A stretch of 64,000 bases of DNA, from the NCBI GenBank assembly GCA_039984715.1, contig JBDWUA010000004.1, positions 1 through 64,000 of the forward strand. The letters are read 5' to 3'. Position numbers and translations under genes: made by a program. Shown one piece after another: positions 17,324 to 25,997 of this stretch. The stretch's first letter is position 1. Each line of letters begins with the position of its first letter. The notes beneath the pieces were generated by a model, which saw nothing but the letters and a program-made list of their open reading frames with translations, ran no database searches and was not told the origin of the DNA. The stretch comes from JABSSA01 sp039984715. Lineage in GTDB: Bacteria > Pseudomonadota > Alphaproteobacteria > Rhodobacterales > Rhodobacteraceae.

Positions 17324-17957
17324 TTGGGCGTACTCCTTTACGGGTTGATCCTGAAAGTTCGAAAGTGGCATCGCGGCAGCCAGAGTGTTTCAGAGGGCCG
17401 TGAATGGTGAATCCCATCGGCACCTGTCCGTAGGCCTGCACAATCTGCAAACCGTGTTTCTTGGCCGCGGCTGATGTGGTGATGCAGCCATCACCGCGTC
17501 CGGCGGCGACTTCTTCGGCGGCGTGGGCGTTGCTGGCGGCATAAATTCGCTTCATGTCTGGTGGCAGCAGTTTTTCGGGCGCCGGGTGGGTTAGGCACAG
17601 AGTCGGCATGTTGCCGGTCACTGAGGTCAGCACCATGTCGTCTGTCTTCATAATGAAGACATCGAGCATGCCCAGATCGCTGATATGCTCGTAGATAAGC
17701 GAATGCAGCTGAGGATAAGCCACCACGCTCAGGAGCACCGAACAGCCGCAGGTCACAACCTGTGTCGCCGCCTGCTCCATCGTGTCATGCAGGGACAATG
17801 CCGCATTCCCACATTTCAATGAGGCCCATTTCAAAGCGGCCTTTTCGCAATTCGTTCCCGCTGGCCCAAGGGTGTGAATACATTTCACCCAATCGTAATT
17901 ATCCCCGATGTTTTTTAGATATTGGTCATCGGGATCTTCTATTGGCGCAATATCCAT
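17304..17957 (-). CDS. tdaC: Prephenate dehydratase-like protein TdaC
   Basis: 217 residues from the ATG at 17957, which follows a strong AGGAGG site 7 bases upstream; the ATG at 17984 has none. The fold is that of the prephenate dehydratase catalytic domain: HTLGPAGTNCEKAA near the start, LSLHDTMEQA, LTHPAP, and a second-lobe GDGCITTSAAAKKHGLQIV. It most resembles the BacA-type branch and lacks the ACT domain of housekeeping enzymes, so it is not a phenylalanine pathway enzyme by layout. In TDA producers this gene is tdaC and is needed for synthesis; its chemical step, possibly in sulphur insertion, is not settled. It is the first gene after a terminator and a promoter-like gap. Confidence 0.85.
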   Translation of the reverse strand: MDIAPIEDPDDQYLKNIGDNYDWVKCIHTLGPAGTNCEKAALKWASLKCGNAALSLHDTMEQAATQVVTCGCSVLLSVVAYPQLHSLIYEHISDLGMLDVFIMKTDDMVLTSVTGNMPTLCLTHPAPEKLLPPDMKRIYAASNAHAAEEVAAGRGDGCITTSAAAKKHGLQIVQAYGQVPMGFTIHGPLKHSGCRDATFELSGSTRKGVRPNDTARV

Positions 17958-18031
17958 TCCGGTTCCTCCTAATGGTACCACCAAAAGACTCTTCTATATT
18001 TTCCATGACAGCGTTTTGACGCAGCCCGGTC

Positions 18032-18045
18032 ATGAATTAAGTCAT
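18032..18045. promoter_or_regulatory. Dyad in the tdaC promoter region, candidate TdaA site
   Basis: ATGA-N6-TCAT at 18032-18045 is a short dyad about 75 bases upstream of the tdaC ATG. In a related strain the LysR-type activator TdaA was shown to bind the tdaC promoter region. LysR sites are short interrupted dyads, so this is a candidate. It rests on symmetry alone. Confidence 0.3.
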
Positions 18046-18182
18046 TGTGGCCGAACCTCATTGCTGTGCGTCGCACGACCTCTGGCCACTTATTGGCGAA
18101 TGATGCGCTATGTCACAATTCGGAAAGTATGAGGTCTCCCATCAGCTTCGGTGACATTGCTTCGAAGCTGTAGTGAAACGAC

Positions 18183-18216
18183 AAAAGGTGCCCACGAAAC
18201 CGGAGGCACCTTTTTC
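18183..18216 (-). terminator. Terminator between tdaB and tdaC
   Basis: AAAAGGTGCC (18183-18192) pairs with GGCACCTTTT (18205-18214) across a 12-base loop. Runs of T follow on both strands, so it can work in either direction. On the minus strand it lies about 95 bases after the tdaB stop and separates tdaB from tdaC. Confidence 0.8.
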
Positions 18217-18309
18217 TTGCAAATTGTTTGTTTTTAAGTCTTCGCCCGCAGGACCGCAGCCGGGCCCACGCTGTTCGGCGCAGCAGTTGTCAAGTTGCGC
18301 GGTCAGGGA

Positions 18310-18993
18310 TTACTTAGCACCTACTTCTCGCGCGATCCCGCCAAATAGGTCCTGACATCGCGAGAACCAGATCCGCACCGGATCGTCCTCTGCCAAAAGG
18401 TCGCGCTCTCCTACAACCCAGCACCATTGCAGAGTGCCAAAGACAATATAGTCTGGAAACAAGTGCTTATCCCCGCAAATCCAAGGTTGATTGGTCAACT
18501 GGTTACGCAATGGGGCTAGCCGTTCGTTTAGAACTATCCGTTCTGCGGCACCCCGTTCTGCAATAGTTTCCAACGAGACCCCGAAACGATCTTCACGTTT
18601 CTGCCGGAAGTATTTTTGATCCGATTCACCCATAACGTTGTGCATGCCCATGGCCACAATCACCGACAGCGGCGGGTGCAGCATCGAAATGCAGTAACTC
18701 TCGAAAAACCGTGCCATCTGGCGACCAGCTTCCCCGTCGAACAAGCTGGGGGCATCTGGATAGGTCTGTTCAAGATATTCACAAATATCGAAACTGTCGT
18801 CCAAGACTCGATCGCCGTCACGCAGCACCGGTACAGTATTAAATGAACCGTCCTCGATTTTTGAAATGGTTGAAAAATTAACTGGAGAGATGTCGAAAGC
18901 CAATTTCTTATGATGAAGTGCCATAATGACCTTCCAAACATATGGTGAATAACTCACACCGTTTTCACCACACAGGCTGTATAGCTGTCTCAT
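18310..18993 (-). CDS. tdaB: Glutathione S-transferase-like protein TdaB
   Basis: 227 residues of the GST fold. The N-terminal thioredoxin-like domain (MRQLYSLCGENGVSYSPYV, with NTVPVLRDGDRVLDDSFDICEYL) includes the cis-proline VP turn and the acidic-Asp/Ser glutathione-binding residues DDS. The rest is the helical domain. It belongs to the beta-etherase-like group. In TDA biosynthesis TdaB is proposed to bring in sulphur as a glutathione adduct on the tropone ring. It is followed by a terminator, so it may be transcribed apart from tdaC. Confidence 0.85.
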   Translation of the reverse strand: MRQLYSLCGENGVSYSPYVWKVIMALHHKKLAFDISPVNFSTISKIEDGSFNTVPVLRDGDRVLDDSFDICEYLEQTYPDAPSLFDGEAGRQMARFFESYCISMLHPPLSVIVAMGMHNVMGESDQKYFRQKREDRFGVSLETIAERGAAERIVLNERLAPLRNQLTNQPWICGDKHLFPDYIVFGTLQWCWVVGERDLLAEDDPVRIWFSRCQDLFGGIAREVGAK

Positions 18994-19223
18994 TTCGCTT
19001 TTCTACTCCAGTCTAAGATTCAATTATTGGTTCGGATTTAAAGATTCGAATTCCATGGAGGGACGCAAGTAGGATTTGATTTATATGCGCGCGCAATATC
19101 CCGACCAATTCGGATCTGCGCTATGCGGTATGCTCTATTGCTTCCGCCGAACTTGTTCGCCCGCGTGTGTTCCAGCGCTCCAGATGGAGACCGGATTGAA
19201 ATCGGTCGCTCTGGGAACGTCGG

Positions 19224-20144
19224 TCAGGCATGCAGTTGCGACGCCGATGCTTTCGAACCGGAGCCCGATTGAAGTAGGTCAGAAAACAGCGCATTCACCG
19301 CATTTATGGTCGGATCATTGGCTCGGGGATGTAGGACTCCGGACATGATACGGGCCGTCTTGCGCACCTCATGCAGCAGAGTGACATCATCGGGTGGATG
19401 GAGCCCGTCATCGGTGTTGACATGCACTAGACCGATCCCCGCACCGCTTGCCACCAATGCGCGTGTTATTGTCTCGTCATCGACGCTGATGACACGCTTA
19501 GGCTGTATATCGTGCTGCTTCATGAGCTCGTCCGCCCACCGTCCGCAGCAGCCATCTTGAGATGAGACAATCCAGACCATATCTGCCAATTCGCGCCAGT
19601 CCAGCGGCGACCCTGTCGGAATCAATCCAACGGGCGCGGCGAGGTTAATGCTGAAACGTGAAACCTCCTTTAGCAACATGTCGGTCATGTCGCCTTCGGT
19701 TTCAGTGAAGAACCCCATGTCCAAAGTTTCATTGCGAAGACCCTCGACCACCTGAGCTGAGGTCAGGTGCTTCAGTTCGATTTCCAACTCTGGGAACTGT
19801 TCCGATATCAGAAGCAAGAAAGAACTGACGAAACTATTGCCCGAATGCCGTCCCGCCCCAAGCGAGAACTTTCCGACGATACTGTCTTTCAAGCGTGTTG
19901 CTTCCTGTAGGAAGCTCTTGTGCCGATCCAGCAACTGGGTTGCCTCGCCAAGCAACCGTTCGCCGTTTTGGGTCACGCTCATGCCACGCGAGGTACGCTC
20001 GAAAAGGGAAAGACCGAGCGCTTCTTCGACCCCTTTGATTTGCGCACTCACCGAAGGTTGACTGCGGCACAGGATATCGGATGCGCGGGTGATGCTGCCT
20101 TGCTGAGCGACGGTAACAAATACTTTGAGTTGTTGAATGTCCAA
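19224..20144 (-). CDS. tdaA: LysR-type activator TdaA
   Basis: About 306 residues from a TTG at 20144 that gives MDIQQLKVFVTVAQQGS, the standard LysR beginning. An ATG at 20243 would add 33 residues without similarity to the family. The winged helix-turn-helix (ITRASDILCRSQPSVSAQIK) is followed by a periplasmic-binding-type effector domain. In related roseobacters TdaA is required for TDA production and binds the tdaC promoter region. Here it lies 230 bases upstream of tdaB on the same strand. The 290 bases between its start and tdaF hold no recognisable gene and probably its promoter. The non-ATG start could keep levels low. Confidence 0.85.
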   Translation of the reverse strand: MDIQQLKVFVTVAQQGSITRASDILCRSQPSVSAQIKGVEEALGLSLFERTSRGMSVTQNGERLLGEATQLLDRHKSFLQEATRLKDSIVGKFSLGAGRHSGNSFVSSFLLLISEQFPELEIELKHLTSAQVVEGLRNETLDMGFFTETEGDMTDMLLKEVSRFSINLAAPVGLIPTGSPLDWRELADMVWIVSSQDGCCGRWADELMKQHDIQPKRVISVDDETITRALVASGAGIGLVHVNTDDGLHPPDDVTLLHEVRKTARIMSGVLHPRANDPTINAVNALFSDLLQSGSGSKASASQLHA

Positions 20145-20437
20145 GACTGTTCTCGTGAAATTATAAACAATTGCCCTTGATTTACTCAAGGCTTGCAGGA
20201 GATGTTCAGCTTTGCGAAGTGGCCTGGAAACTCCGGCTAACACATGGCGTGAATCCTAAGGCTGAAACTTGCATTTCGCTGTAGTGAATTCAAGTTAAAC
20301 GTGTATCGCAATATGCTTATGGACGGCTAGATTCCGCCGATGTTCCGGTTTTTGGGCGTTGGCGATATGAACTGATCAAAATTGCGCAATCAGCAACAAA
20401 GATATTGACCAACAGTTATGGTCGCTTGGGGCCGGGC

Positions 20438-21022
20438 CTAGTCGGCATTTGGCAATCGGCTCCTGATGATCTCGACCACGTCGGAGGGCTCGGGCAAGGA
20501 GTGGTGACCGTGTACCTTCTGCAGATGCGGGTCGTTGTGTTCGCGCCAAACCGGCTGAATGACCTCATAGCCGTCCTCGCGGATCTGCGTAACGTTGCGC
20601 TGCACCGAAGCCTTGTCCCACATTGGTCCGCCCATCACCGGGAAGAACAGCACAGGAAATTCCGCCGCTAAGATCACCGTGGTCAACCGGTTTTGCGATG
20701 ATCCATTGGCCACGCTGCTCAGGGTGTTGGCGGTGGTGGGCAGCACCGCGAGCAGGTCATGTTCGGCCGCAATTCGGCCGGGTTTGTCAGTACTCCAGTG
20801 TTCCGGTCGGTCGCTGTGGATCAGTCGATCCACCAGCAGCGCCAGCGTGTCGGTGTTGACGAATTTTACTGCGTTCGGGGTCAGCATCAGGCTGAGGTTG
20901 CAGTCGATGCTGTCTTTTATGGCGCGCAAGTAGAACGGCAGCATGGTTAGGTCAAGCGAGCCGCAAGAGCCGATTAAGATGCGCGGTTTGGGTAGGGGAG
21001 TTGGGGAGAGGACGTTTGTCAT
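20438..21022 (-). CDS. tdaF: HFCD-family flavoprotein TdaF
   Basis: 194 residues from the ATG at 21022 (MTNVLSPTPLPK); a start at 21091 is possible but lies inside the upstream gene. This is a homo-oligomeric flavin-containing cysteine decarboxylase. It has an N-terminal Rossmann-like strand (RILIGSCGSLDL), the substrate motif PTTANT in place of the common PASANT, and PVMGGPMW corresponding to PxMNxxMW, with asparagine replaced by glycine. Relatives oxidatively decarboxylate peptidyl or phosphopantothenoyl cysteine with FMN. TdaF is proposed to process a cysteine adduct to leave a thiol on the tropone ring. Its ATG overlaps the paaZ2 stop by 4 bases (ATGA), so the two form one operon. Confidence 0.85.
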   Translation of the reverse strand: MTNVLSPTPLPKPRILIGSCGSLDLTMLPFYLRAIKDSIDCNLSLMLTPNAVKFVNTDTLALLVDRLIHSDRPEHWSTDKPGRIAAEHDLLAVLPTTANTLSSVANGSSQNRLTTVILAAEFPVLFFPVMGGPMWDKASVQRNVTQIREDGYEVIQPVWREHNDPHLQKVHGHHSLPEPSDVVEIIRSRLPNAD

Positions 21023-23001
21023 GCAGGGTTCTTTTCTGGAGAGAAAGTAGGAGGCAGGGCGTCGGGGACCGAGGCGGTGGGCATCGGCCATTGGGCGGCC
21101 ACGAGAGTTAGCAGGTCGAACTGGGCCACTCGGGTATCGTCATCACTACGCAATACTTGGCAGGCCCATTGCACCTCGGCAGAGCCTCCCTTGCCGATCG
21201 GGCCGATGGCACAACAGGTCAGGGTGACGTAAAGCGTGGTGTCGAAATAGACCGGGGCGAAGAAATGCAGGTCCCGGCCACCGAGATTGGCAAGCACCGG
21301 GCCCGGTTCCGGGTCAACAAATAGCCCGTTGGCCAGCGCCATGACGAATTGCCCATGCGCCACCCGCCCATCAAAGAACGGATGCCCGCAGGCGGCGGTC
21401 TCGTCCATATGGGCGTAGAACAGGTCACCGGTCAAATGGCCAAAGGCCTCCACGTCCTCGGCACGGACAATGCGGTCAACGCTGCGCATGTGATCACCGA
21501 TCCGGAGGCGGGACAGGGGCTTGCGGAACGGGTGTTCACCCTCACATACGGGCACTCCTTCGATCCAAGTCCCCGAGACTTCGGACAGCAGGGTGGCGGG
21601 ACCGGAAATCTCGCTTTCTTCGAGATAGAAATCGAGCAGCGACAGGATGTTCTCTGCCGCCGAACCAGTGCCCGACGCTTGGGCATCAGTATCCAGCGTG
21701 TTGGCGTCGGTCTCCGGGCTGACGACATCGATCTGGTTCAGGCAGGGTGCCAGCGTGGCGAGGAAATCGCCAAGAAACTCATGCTGGCGCGAAAGTACCG
21801 TAACATTACGCCGCCCCGGAAACCTGCGCAGGATGTCGAGCGCGACGTCTGTGTCGCCGAAGGAAAACAAGGTGACCTGCGCCCTGACGGACTGTGACGC
21901 CTTGGCGGAGGAAGGTTGCGAAATTGGCTCTTCAAGGTTTCCAAGTGTGACATTCTCGAACACGGTCAACAGTTGGTCAGTCGCGCATTTTTCCAGCGAT
22001 TGCGGCACCAGAATGCAGGTGGCGAAAGAGGCATTGTTGTGCAGCGTCTGCACCGACTGCAAGAATAACTCCCACTCGCTGGGGCCGGGGTCATATTCAG
22101 GTGTCATCAATAGCGCGGCATAGTCAGCCTGACAGGCCCCCAGTCGGATACTACCGTCAAGCACCTTCGGATGGGCGTGAAAGGTGGCCGTATGGTTCGG
22201 CGCGGCGCAGAGTGTGACCACATCGCCGCGTTCCAGATGCGGCAGCAGGGTCGCTGCATCAATGACTGGGACCACATGCACCGCCTTCTCTGGCAAGACA
22301 TTGGTAGAGCGCAGCAGATGGGACAGGCCATGGGCCGCTGCCTGTGCCGTGTCGGACGCGCAAATCAGCACGCTGCGCCCGGCCAAAATAGCAAGGCTGA
22401 TGCGTTCAAGTAGATTGGGAAAGGAGGCGGTATTCGCCACCACATGCGCTGCCAAACCGCTGCCCGGTTGCTTGAGCCGCATACGCACCTGCCGATTGGG
22501 GCTGGGTGCTGATGCCTCACCCGAACCCCCTCGGGCGCAGGGTCGCGTGGGGCTGCAGACGATCATCTTCTGATCCGGCAGGGTGCGCGCCGCTAAAGTG
22601 GCCAGTTTTCCCATCCGGTCGAGCCCTTGCAGGAAGCCTTGATCGATCAGTATGGCATTGCTGAGCGCTGATTTAGGCTCATGCTCAGCGGCTTCCCGTT
22701 TGGCAACCAGCGCAACAAGCGCCGCATGCAGCCTGCGCAGCAACTGGGCGCGTTCGGCAAAACTTTGCGCCCGTAGGACTTGAGTACCCGTGGCGCGACA
22801 CTGAGTGATCTGTCCAGCCAGATCGCTGTGACGGTTGTCCCGCTGAACATCAAGCTTTGCACCCCCCTGATGCTGTAGGGCGTGTGGGGACGGATCATCC
22901 GCAGGTTTAGGCTGGATGGCAGGGGCGAGCCGGGCTCCCTTGTGCGGGGTCATGCCTGAACCTGCGGAAGGTGTGGACTTGGCTTCAACTGTTTCAGTCA
23001 T
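21019..23001 (-). CDS. paaZ2: PaaZ2: MaoC hydratase fused to an inactivated aldehyde dehydrogenase domain
   Basis: 660 residues from the ATG at 23001, which has GGAGAG 6 bases upstream. The layout is that of PaaZ of phenylacetate catabolism: an N-terminal aldehyde dehydrogenase (ALDH) domain (to about residue 470) and a C-terminal MaoC-type hydratase. The hydratase site is intact (GDLFYAHMD, D526 and H531). In the ALDH domain the catalytic glutamate block EADSLN reads QADYAA (Q291), and the nucleophile block GQKC reads NNAS (A324), so both catalytic residues are lost. The domain is also strongly diverged. Ring-opening would therefore release an aldehyde that is not oxidised and can condense to the seven-membered ring. 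This fits the published view of tropone formation. Normal PaaZ1 would be encoded elsewhere. Confidence 0.85.
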   Translation of the reverse strand: MTETVEAKSTPSAGSGMTPHKGARLAPAIQPKPADDPSPHALQHQGGAKLDVQRDNRHSDLAGQITQCRATGTQVLRAQSFAERAQLLRRLHAALVALVAKREAAEHEPKSALSNAILIDQGFLQGLDRMGKLATLAARTLPDQKMIVCSPTRPCARGGSGEASAPSPNRQVRMRLKQPGSGLAAHVVANTASFPNLLERISLAILAGRSVLICASDTAQAAAHGLSHLLRSTNVLPEKAVHVVPVIDAATLLPHLERGDVVTLCAAPNHTATFHAHPKVLDGSIRLGACQADYAALLMTPEYDPGPSEWELFLQSVQTLHNNASFATCILVPQSLEKCATDQLLTVFENVTLGNLEEPISQPSSAKASQSVRAQVTLFSFGDTDVALDILRRFPGRRNVTVLSRQHEFLGDFLATLAPCLNQIDVVSPETDANTLDTDAQASGTGSAAENILSLLDFYLEESEISGPATLLSEVSGTWIEGVPVCEGEHPFRKPLSRLRIGDHMRSVDRIVRAEDVEAFGHLTGDLFYAHMDETAACGHPFFDGRVAHGQFVMALANGLFVDPEPGPVLANLGGRDLHFFAPVYFDTTLYVTLTCCAIGPIGKGGSAEVQWACQVLRSDDDTRVAQFDLLTLVAAQWPMPTASVPDALPPTFSPEKNPA

Positions 23002-23638
23002 GTCACTCTCCGCTGCAATGCACATGACGGAGTTGAGCGCAAACTGCCCACCCATTGCTAATCGATTTATCGGAGGGTCAACTTCAGCTTTTCTGAGGGT
23101 AACATCACCGGGGACTGGCCAAGCCAAACGCCCTCATTGGTCCAAGGCCGTAGATCAGCCCGGCTGAGAACCCAATTCAGCAAAACCCACGCCTTAATTG
23201 TGAGCCATCACGCTCAGTATCACGCGATGTGATTTGCAATCATATGGGATAGGTGAGGTTCAGATATGATTAAGCGGCAAACCGAGGGCTGGCCACCGTG
23301 CAGAGTCCGCAGCGCCGAACAATTTTGACGTTTCCCGAGTGCTGTGGAAAATCTGACGCAGTTTCGCGTTCATACTGAGGTAATCGACAGCTTTGTCGCA
23401 TCGCGGATCTATTTCCGACCGCCCAAAACGAGCGCTCAGTGACGCTGTCCTCTCTTTAGTGAGCTATAGCTGTCGCCCCTATTGTCGAGCATGATGACCG
23501 CCCCAGCGGTGTTGCCTTTGCACCTAGAGCAGTATGTGTTGCGCTTCCTCACCGATCTGGCCCGCTTGGCGCTGACCGGCTTCGGTGCGGCATCAAGGCG
23601 GCCAACGCGCCGCAACGCGAAGGCTCTGTCGACAAGGT
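23002..23638. other. Intergenic stretch without a recognised gene
   Basis: About 640 bases between the paaZ2 start and the ABC ATPase stop. It should contain the promoter of the paaZ2-tdaF operon near 23010-23250. A few short frames exist in 23300-23640 on both strands, but none resembles a known family. It may include decayed mobile DNA. Confidence 0.4.
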
Positions 23639-25168
23639 TCAGGACAGTAGGGTCGTCGGCATCGTGTGAAGGGACGCGTGATGCTGGCGCGGTGCCAGCG
23701 CCATGTGGCGCAATTCTAACTGTCGGTCGGCAAGGCTATCGGCCACCCAGACATCATGGGTCACCAGCAGGATCGCCTTGCCCATCCGTGACTTCAGATC
23801 ACGCAAAGTGTTGACCACGTCCGCTTTTGAACAACTATCCAGCGCCGATGTTGGTTCATCGGCGACAATGACCGCGGGATCGGAAATGAGTGCGCGGGCA
23901 AGGCACAAGCGTTGGGCCTCGCCGCCCGACAGCTCTGCGGTGCGGCGCTGTAGAAACGCTTGTTCGACAGGCAAAGAAACCGCGCGCAGAGCCTTGGCCA
24001 GCAGCGTCGCATGGCTAGGATGGCCGCGAAGGTTATGATACCAGCGCAGCTGTCCCCGCGACAGAATAAGCGCCTCGCCTAGGGTCTCTGACACGGTAAA
24101 ATGCGCTGTCAGGGCGCGATGCGGATGTTGCGAAACATAGCCGATCGCCGGACGTTCCTCGCGTCGAGAGCTTTGCGGACCGGGCCAGTCGATCACGCCG
24201 GACTGGATCGGTTCCAGCCCAGTAACAAGCCGAGCGAGGGTGGATTTGCCACAGCCGCTGCTACCGACCACTGCAAGACACTCGCCTGAGCGCAGGGAAA
24301 ACTCGGTGTTCTTCAATACCGGCTGCGCCCCATAGGTATGCGACAACCGATGGACCCTAAGAACTACCGGGCTAGAGGCAGGGGCGACGGCGGAAGGCGC
24401 GCGCGGTACCGGGCGATGTAGCAGGGTCCGAGTGAGCGGATGCTTTGAAGTGTTCCTCAGCTGGTTCACCGGACCGGTTTCGACAATGCGACCCGCGTCC
24501 ATCACCGCCAGACGGTCGGCAAGTGACAACACCAGATCGGGATCGTGGCTGATCAGGATCTGCGTCCGTTGCGCCCGCCCCTGCTCGATCGCTGCCAGTA
24601 CCAACGCTTGATTGTCCGGGTCCAGCGCTGCGGTGGGTTCGTCGAGGATCAGGCATTGAGGTTGCGGGAGCAGCGCCAGCGCCACCAGCACTCGCTGGGT
24701 TTCGCCGCCGCTGAGGCTGCCGGGCCGTTGACCAAGCAGACGTTGCGGCAGGTTATAGCGACGGCAAAGGTCTTCCGGGCGAGTCCCAGTGATCTGATGC
24801 AGGGCGAGCATCTCGCAGATATGCGCGCGGATCGTCAATTGTGGATTCAGCGCGTCCGATAGGCTCTGGACAATGAGGCCAATGTGGCGCCCGCGTAGGG
24901 TAGGCAGGGCGGGGGCGGTCAGCATGTCAATGCCTGCCACCAACGCCTGCCCGGACCAGCGATACCTAGAGCTGCGCCGCCATGTCCGGCGTGGTTCAGC
25001 AGCGGAACGCCCGTCGAGCAGTCGCAAGAGCAGCATCGCCAGGCTGCTCTTGCCCGCACCGGAGGGGCCGACCAATCCAAGGGTCTCACCGCGAGACACC
25101 TTCAGGCTGATGTCCCGCAGGATCGGGGACCCATCAGCGCTGAGGCACAGGTTGTGCAGTTCAATCAT
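23639..25168 (-). CDS. ABC importer ATPase, two nucleotide-binding domains fused (Dpp/Nik type)
   Basis: 509 residues with two complete ATPase domains. The first has Walker A GPSGAGKSS, signature LSGGE and Walker B LILDEPTAALD. The second, from about residue 270, has GSSGCGKST, LSGGE and VIVADEPTSALD. This is the DppD-DppF or NikD-NikE pair joined in one chain, which powers class C binding-protein importers for peptides, nickel or metallophores. Its ATG overlaps the stop of the preceding permease by 4 bases. It is the last gene of a four-gene transporter operon. Confidence 0.9.
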   Translation of the reverse strand: MIELHNLCLSADGSPILRDISLKVSRGETLGLVGPSGAGKSSLAMLLLRLLDGRSAAEPRRTWRRSSRYRWSGQALVAGIDMLTAPALPTLRGRHIGLIVQSLSDALNPQLTIRAHICEMLALHQITGTRPEDLCRRYNLPQRLLGQRPGSLSGGETQRVLVALALLPQPQCLILDEPTAALDPDNQALVLAAIEQGRAQRTQILISHDPDLVLSLADRLAVMDAGRIVETGPVNQLRNTSKHPLTRTLLHRPVPRAPSAVAPASSPVVLRVHRLSHTYGAQPVLKNTEFSLRSGECLAVVGSSGCGKSTLARLVTGLEPIQSGVIDWPGPQSSRREERPAIGYVSQHPHRALTAHFTVSETLGEALILSRGQLRWYHNLRGHPSHATLLAKALRAVSLPVEQAFLQRRTAELSGGEAQRLCLARALISDPAVIVADEPTSALDSCSKADVVNTLRDLKSRMGKAILLVTHDVWVADSLADRQLELRHMALAPRQHHASLHTMPTTLLS

Positions 25169-25992
25169 GACATCGCCCCGTCGACCGATTGGGGCCGTTG
25201 CGTCTGTCTCTGATCAAGCGTCTGAAAAAGCATCAAAAATCCGGTCAGGCAGAGGGCGGGAGGCAGTAACAACCATTGCCAAGCGGGCGTGTGCAGATAG
25301 CCAATCGCGTCCTGCAGCATGCTACCCCACGTCAGCAGATCGGCATCTGTCAGCCCTAGAAACGCCAACCCCGCCACCCGCATCGTCGCCTGCACCACGT
25401 TCTGCAAATAAATTCCGGTCAGGGTCGGCATGACCGCCTGCGGGATGTGGCGCAGCAGCAAATAGGGCCAGCTCGCACCCATGTGGCGGACGATAGTGAT
25501 ACTCTCGCGCGAAATCTCGCGAAGCAGCACCGAACGCAAAATCCGCACGTCGTCATGCCAGGTAAGCACTGCAGTCAGCAGGATGATCTCAAACGCACCG
25601 GGTTGGTGCCAGGCAGAGACTAGCAGCAACAGTAGGATCGAAGGCACAATCTCGCCCATGTCGGTCAGATGCAGAACCAAGGCCCGGCCCCAAGTGGGAT
25701 AGATCACCGCCAGACTGGCCATGACGATTGCGATTGTCAGCGCCAGTGCCGCCGTAGCCAGCGCTAACCCGATGGTTACGGGTGCGGCACGCAGCAGGCC
25801 GGTCAGCACGCTTTGGCCGATATCATTGGTGCCCAACCAATGGGCCTGCGCGGGCGGTTGCAGGGTCGCGGCACTGGTCTGATAGGCAGGGATCAGATCG
25901 CAGGCAGCGGCCAGCGCCAGCAGGAGGATGCTGACCAAAACGATAAAGAGGAAGCGGACAACTCGCCGGGACAGGGGCATGGCTATGCGCAT
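25165..25992 (-). CDS. ABC importer permease, DppC/NikC type
   Basis: 275 residues with a short basic N-terminus, a first membrane helix (FIVLVSILLLALAAACDLI) and then the periplasmic strand HWLGTNDIGQSVLTGLLRAA, a near-universal mark of DppC-type permeases (usually HPLGTDxxGRD). Four to five more helices follow, and the cytoplasmic loop that contacts the ATPase lies around ISRESITIVRHMGASWPYLL. It pairs with the upstream DppB-type permease, 5 bases away. It is translationally coupled to the fused ATPase downstream. Confidence 0.88.
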   Translation of the reverse strand: MRIAMPLSRRVVRFLFIVLVSILLLALAAACDLIPAYQTSAATLQPPAQAHWLGTNDIGQSVLTGLLRAAPVTIGLALATAALALTIAIVMASLAVIYPTWGRALVLHLTDMGEIVPSILLLLLVSAWHQPGAFEIILLTAVLTWHDDVRILRSVLLREISRESITIVRHMGASWPYLLLRHIPQAVMPTLTGIYLQNVVQATMRVAGLAFLGLTDADLLTWGSMLQDAIGYLHTPAWQWLLLPPALCLTGFLMLFQTLDQRQTQRPQSVDGAMS

Positions 25993-25997
25993 TCCGG

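Noticed and set aside
20145..20437. A longer tdaA with its start at 20243
   Set aside because: The extra 33 residues do not resemble LysR proteins, and the TTG at 20144 restores the standard LysR beginning.
23300..23640. Possible small gene in the gap before the ABC ATPase
   Set aside because: Short frames exist on both strands but none has a convincing start, ribosome site or family pattern.
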